NCBI GenBank assembly: GCA_013399855.1
Contig: VXAY01002115.1
Span: 96,108 to 160,107, forward strand
Length of the DNA stretch: 64,000 bases
Direction of reading: 5' to 3'
DNA from: Oxyruncus cristatus
Lineage: Eukaryota; Chordata; Aves; Passeriformes; Cotingidae
Shown: piece after piece, positions 60,310 through 64,000 of the stretch
How positions within the stretch are numbered: the stretch's first letter is position 1
Layout of the letters: the number at the start of each line of letters is the position of its first letter
Program-made: the position numbers and the translations under genes
The notes under the pieces: generated by a model
What the model was told of the DNA's origin: nothing
The model's database searches: none
What the model saw: only the letters and a program-made list of their open reading frames with translations

Positions 60310-61971
60310 TCATGGCAAGCAAGCAGCCACCTGGTAGGCGCCCTCGGCCGTGTGCTGGACGCTGTGCTCCTGCAGCAGGCCCAAGTCCAGGAACCGTTCC
60401 CCGCACCACATGCACTTGTACTGCTGCTCCCGGGCGTGCACGCTGTGGTGCTTGTTGAGGTGCTCGCGCTGCTTGAAGGCCTTCTCGCAGGAGGAGCACT
60501 TGTAGGGCTTCTCGCCCGTGTGCACGCGCCGGTGGCGCTGCAGGTCCGAGGCGTACTTGAACCGCTTTTCACAGTCGGGGCACTTGAGGGGCTTCTCGCG
60601 GGCCGGGTCGCAGCGGTGCTGCACGAACTCCGAGGAGGAGAAGAAACGTCTCTCGCAGAGCGTGCACTTGAGCGGCTTCTCGGCGCAGTGGGCCAGCTGG
60701 TGCTTCTGCAGAGCCGAGGCCCGCTTGTAGGACTTGTTGCACACCGCGCACTTGAAGGGCCGCTCCGCGTTCTGCACGCACTTGTGCCGCAGCAGTTCTG
60801 AGGACTGGTTGAAGCCTTTCTGGCACACGTTGCACTTGAAGAGGTTTTCTATGCCGTGCACGTGCTGGTGGTACACTAAGTGCGAGGGCTGCACGAAGCC
60901 CTTCTCGCACAGGTTGCACTTGAAGGGCTCCTCGGCCTTGTGCGTGCGGCGGTGGCGCATGAGCGCGTACTGCTGCTTGAAGCTCATCTGGCAGAGGTCG
61001 CACTTGAAGGGCCTCTCCTCGCTGTGCGTGCGCTCGTGCTGCCGCAGGTCCGAGGGGCGCTTGAAGGCCTTCTGGCACTCCCCGCAGCGGAAGGGCCGCT
61101 CCCCGCTGGGCGTGCAGGGGTGCTGCAGCAGCTCCGAGGACTCCTTGAAGTGCAGCTCGCAGACGTTGCACTTGAAGAGGTGCTCCCCCGAGTGCGCGTA
61201 CATGTGGCGCACCAGGTGGGAGCGGTGCTTGAAGGTCTTCTCGCACACCGTGCACTTGTAGGGCCGCTCCGAGCTGTGCGTCCGCTTGTGGTGCACCAGG
61301 TGGGACGACTGGCTGAAGCTCTTGTCGCACAGCGTGCACTTGTACGGCTTCTCGCCCGTGTGGATGCGCTCGTGCCGGGACAGCTCCGAGAGGTGCTTGA
61401 AGGTTTTCTGGCAGATGGAGCAGCTGTAGGGCTTCTCCGAGGGGTCGAGAGGCTGCGAATGCTCTACCTCGGGAGGCTTGTAGGTCTTCTCACAGATAGA
61501 GCACTTCATGGCGTTGCCGTTGTGGACGTTGTGGTGCTGCGCCAGCGAGGTGAGGAGGGAGAAGCCCATCTTGCAGACCCCGCACACAAAAGGCTTCTGC
61601 TCCACCTGGATGCACTGATGTTCGAGGAGGTCGGTGGCCTGGTGGAAGATCTTCAGGCACTGGGTACACTGGAAAGAGCGGTCATGGCCTGGCAAGCACT
61701 GGTGCTCATGGGGGTTGGAGAGGTGAGTGAGGTCGTGGCCACACACACCACATTTGTGGGATGGGTCTCCAGCCTGGATGGGGGCGTGCTGGTGGTGCTG
61801 CAGGCCAGGGTCTGGCTGGAGCAGGATGCCGTAGACGGCGCAGCCCAAGGGGTTGTCAGCAGTGCTGGGTGGGATGGAGTGCTCTGGGAGGGCAGCTGCC
61901 CCAGCGTGGTGCTGCTGCGGTGGCGGCGGCTGCTGTGGTTGCTGCTGCTGCTGCTGCCAGCTTTCTGACAT
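60310..61971 (-). CDS. ZNF319: ZNF319, C2H2 zinc-finger protein 319, complete single coding exon
   Basis: 553 codons from ATG at 61971 to TGA at 60312, against about 582 residues in human. It is a nuclear, presumably DNA-binding, protein whose biochemical role is poorly known. Residues 1-40 are Gln/Pro/His-rich (MSESWQQQQQQ). A conserved block NPLGCAVYGILLQPDPGLQ follows. About 17 C2H2-like units then run from CGVCGHDLTHLS (about residue 74) to CMWCGERFLD (about 520), joined by TGEKPYKC-type linkers. Several are atypical: some end H...C (LLQHPC, LLRHKC, FVQHRC), and the unit CSICEKTYKPPEVE lacks its histidines. The C-terminus EGAYQVAACLP matches mammals. There is no KRAB or SCAN domain. Start choice: the MSESW sequence equals the mammalian start. 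A T-rich tract ending CCCAAG just before the ATG suggests the splice acceptor lies one base upstream. Confidence 0.97.
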   Translation of the reverse strand: MSESWQQQQQQPQQPPPPQQHHAGAAALPEHSIPPSTADNPLGCAVYGILLQPDPGLQHHQHAPIQAGDPSHKCGVCGHDLTHLSNPHEHQCLPGHDRSFQCTQCLKIFHQATDLLEHQCIQVEQKPFVCGVCKMGFSLLTSLAQHHNVHNGNAMKCSICEKTYKPPEVEHSQPLDPSEKPYSCSICQKTFKHLSELSRHERIHTGEKPYKCTLCDKSFSQSSHLVHHKRTHSSERPYKCTVCEKTFKHRSHLVRHMYAHSGEHLFKCNVCELHFKESSELLQHPCTPSGERPFRCGECQKAFKRPSDLRQHERTHSEERPFKCDLCQMSFKQQYALMRHRRTHKAEEPFKCNLCEKGFVQPSHLVYHQHVHGIENLFKCNVCQKGFNQSSELLRHKCVQNAERPFKCAVCNKSYKRASALQKHQLAHCAEKPLKCTLCERRFFSSSEFVQHRCDPAREKPLKCPDCEKRFKYASDLQRHRRVHTGEKPYKCSSCEKAFKQREHLNKHHSVHAREQQYKCMWCGERFLDLGLLQEHSVQHTAEGAYQVAACLP

Positions 61972-61972
61972 G

Positions 61973-63799
61973 CTTGGGAAAAAAAAATGGGATTTTAGCA
62001 GTGATAGCTTCAGCTTCCCAGTTGAAAGGGTTCAAGTAAAACCAAAACCGAAAGATTCCAAGATCCTGATCCCCTGAAGTTGAGGGCAGAAACTCCAGCA
62101 CACAGCAAGGATCTTGGGAAGAAAAGAAGTGACTCCAGAGCCTCCTCCTTAGATCAGCACAAGTTCTTTGTGGACTGATTTGGTTTGGCTTTTTCTTTTT
62201 TTGGACAAAAGAACAGGAGGCAGAGGTAAGTGCCTTGAAAACAAGAGAAGGCCCTTCTCCGTGATGGCTGTGATGTGCTCACATTTGGGAAGGGGACAGG
62301 AAGCAGCCCAGGGAGCAGCTCTCTCTGCAAGAAAGAAGACAGCTCATGTCAGGTCTTGGAGGAAAGACAATTCTCTATCAACCTCCCCCCATGGCTCTCT
62401 TTGAAAACTCTCCTGTGTCCCTGCAAAGCTAGCAGGAAGGCAGCGTGGGGGAGCTAAGCAGAACCGGAGCCCCCTTTGCTGCTGTGCGAAGGACCTGGGA
62501 CAAGATGTGCTCAGCCTGGAAAGATTTGGGCTCTGCTTGGCTGCAGCCAGGGTGTTATGCTCTCAGGAGAGGCAGCACAGCTGCCCATGGCTTGGTCAGC
62601 TCAGCCTTACCCTGTAGGCTGTGGGTCACTGGATCTCCCAGTGCCGCTGGGGCACTGCCTGAGAACATGGATCTCTCTGCACAGGCTGCGCACCAAACGC
62701 TGTGTAATTAAGAAGCTACTCAGTTAGATTTTACAGGTGTCAAGGTCCCAGCCTGATCCCACCCTAGCTGAAACCGCTTTGTGAAGCAGTTCTGCTCCTC
62801 CTGTAGCTTGGATATCAGGCCCATCACCCAAGGGACGTATGCAAGACATTTCCCCCTCTCTGGGCAGCGCTTGTAAACTTCGAAGAGCCAGAGGGCTCAG
62901 AAGAGCCAGAGGGCTCAGGAGATGGTTTGCCCTCAATGTTATCTCAGCCACAGACAGAACACAGAACCCACAGGGATCACTCTGTGAAGATAAAAGAGTT
63001 AAAGCAATGGCTCAGCTGAACATCCTACCAAACCACGGAATAATACCCTGAAGCCAAACAACCTATGCCAGAGCTGCTGCCTCGCCTTGCTACACTGCAT
63101 CACCGGGATTGTGCGCACTGAAAAGTTCCAGTCTTTCTAGAGGTGTCCAGTAAAACTTGGCATCAACTTAGAGGAGAGTAAAAGCCACCGGCGAGCAGCA
63201 GACAGCAGCAGTGTCAACACAGCTCAAGAGAGAAGAAAGGTGCAGGCCCTGGCAAGCAGGTAACACGCCTGGGCCTCGAGCCCCCAGCCCCACAAGAGCA
63301 TCCCCATGTCTGTGTCAAACCATGTGCCCTCAGGGTAAGGAAATCCTTGGTCTTCCAGGTTATGTTTAAAACTAAGCAATAAAGAGCACGAGAGAACCTC
63401 AGTTCCCAGCATCCCCACCTCCTCCGGCGCTCAGCTGAGGCTGGATCGCACCCCACAGGTTGGGCAGTGCTGGACCCGCCTCTGCCTAAGGGGACACTGC
63501 GCTACTTTGTCCTCCAGCACAGTTACGCCAGTAAAATGCTCAAAGGCCCCATCGCAACCCTGCTGGCACGCAGGATCCCCTCTCCTTCTCCTAAAGAGCT
63601 CACCCTGACCGCCGGCACGAAGGGAGGGCTCGCAGGGTCCCGAGCTCGCCGGGGCACCAAACTTCAGCCCAGCCCAGCTCCCCCCCTTTCCCCGACACCG
63701 CGAACCGCGGCAGGATGAACCCACCGGCGCCGCATCCCGGCCTACCGGGGGGAAAGCCCGTGCTCCCCGCGGGGCAGAGCGATACCAACCTTGGCTTAC
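61973..63799 (-). other. ZNF319: ZNF319 5' intron
   Basis: Spans from donor CTCG|GTAAGC at 63799 to acceptor TTTTTCCCAAG at 61973. No other feature was recognised, apart from a short tandem duplication AAGAGCCAGAGGGCTCAG/AAGAGCCAGAGGGCTCAGG near 62882-62919. Confidence 0.65.
62882..62919. repeat. Two-copy 18-bp tandem duplication
   Basis: AAGAGCCAGAGGGCTCAG occurs twice in succession in the ZNF319 intron; each unit contains the palindrome GAGCCAGAGGGCTC in near form. Confidence 0.8.
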
Positions 63800-63900
63800 C
63801 GAGGGCTCTGCGCGGGGACCCGCGTCGGCGCCAGCTCCAGCCTAACTCATCCCTCCGTGGGAGGTGGGAAGCGACAACCATTTAAGGAGCGCGGTCGGGA
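63800..63900 (-). other. ZNF319: ZNF319 untranslated first exon (3' boundary 63800)
   Basis: A strong minus-strand donor CCCTCG|GTAAGC lies inside a CpG island in the expected position for a non-coding first exon. The 5' end is a guess. Confidence 0.5.
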
Positions 63901-63942
63901 GCGCAGAGGTACTTTCAAACTGGCGAGGCGGCCTTGCTCGGC

Positions 63943-64000
63943 ATGGCCCGTCCCGCTCCCGCCGGGCCCGGGCCGCCTCAGGGCCGCGGGGCGCGGGGGC
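63943..64000 (+). other. Open plus-strand ATG at the window edge; possible 5' end of the divergent gene
   Basis: ATG at 63943 opens MARPAPAGPGPPQGRGARG and stays open to the edge. USB1 is expected here by synteny, but this peptide does not match the mammalian USB1 start that I recall, so it may be 5'UTR or unrelated. Confidence 0.15.

Larger units (their letters stand above)
63580..64000. promoter_or_regulatory. CpG island, likely bidirectional ZNF319 promoter
   Basis: CpG-dense from about 63.6 kb to the edge, at the 5' end of minus-strand ZNF319. In mammals USB1 starts divergently here. No TATA box seen, as is usual for such promoters. Confidence 0.6.

Noticed and set aside
59497..60801. 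434-codon plus-strand open frame
   Set aside because: Runs antisense through a CR1 fragment and the ZNF319 fingers; the leucine/alanine repeats are the complement of the finger linkers.
60569..61339. 256-codon minus-strand frame within ZNF319
   Set aside because: Out-of-frame shadow of the real finger-coding frame.
60880..61968. 362-codon plus-strand frame resembling leucine-rich repeats
   Set aside because: Antisense of the ZNF319 zinc-finger array; its periodicity is that of the fingers.

Overview
The window looks like part of an avian microchromosome. It is GC-rich with CpG islands and compact multi-exon genes, and its only recognisable interspersed repeats are CR1 LINE 3' ends, whose terminal ATTCTATG/GAATCATAGAAT-type motif is typical of birds. 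Gene order is KIFC3 - CNGB1 - ZNF319, all on the minus strand, followed by a CpG island at the right edge. This matches human 16q21 (KIFC3-CNGB1-TEPP-ZNF319-USB1); chicken chromosome 11 is the known counterpart of human 16q. No bacterial, viral or mobile-system content other than CR1 was recognised.

Layout. (1) 320-12808: KIFC3, a minus-end-directed kinesin-14. I could place 17 phase-consistent exons encoding 775 codons: a unique N-terminus, a coiled coil and almost all of the motor. The last exon(s) lie left of the window. The promoter CpG island (about 13.1-13.8 kb) contains a 344-base assembly gap. (2) 13.8-26.4 kb: an intergenic stretch with no gene I can support. (3) 26416-52136: CNGB1, the beta subunit of the rod/olfactory cyclic-nucleotide-gated channel. 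I placed 32 exons of a long form of about 1,350 aa. It has four GARP 'W...PQP' repeats, a roughly 220-residue Glu/Lys tract, a calmodulin-type helix, six membrane segments with the TIGGLP pore, a C-linker and the cyclic-nucleotide-binding domain. An alternative first exon at about 40.1 kb splices in the same phase into the shared 38.5-kb exon and would make a GARP-less form of about 825 aa. (4) 52.2-60.3 kb: the CNGB1 5' flank and the presumed ZNF319 3'UTR, with two CR1 copies; no TEPP exon was recognised. (5) 60310-61971: the single ZNF319 coding exon (553 aa, about 17 C2H2-type units). Its intron runs to a 5'UTR donor at 63800, inside a CpG island likely shared with a divergent gene (USB1 expected by synteny).

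The three genes are not one pathway; they are ordinary conserved vertebrate neighbours. The most interesting content is inside CNGB1: the alternative GARP-less start, the very long homopurine coding exon, and one unresolved splice-phase conflict. All exon boundaries come from reading GT/AG sites, reading frame and recalled family sequences; no alignment or transcript data were available.
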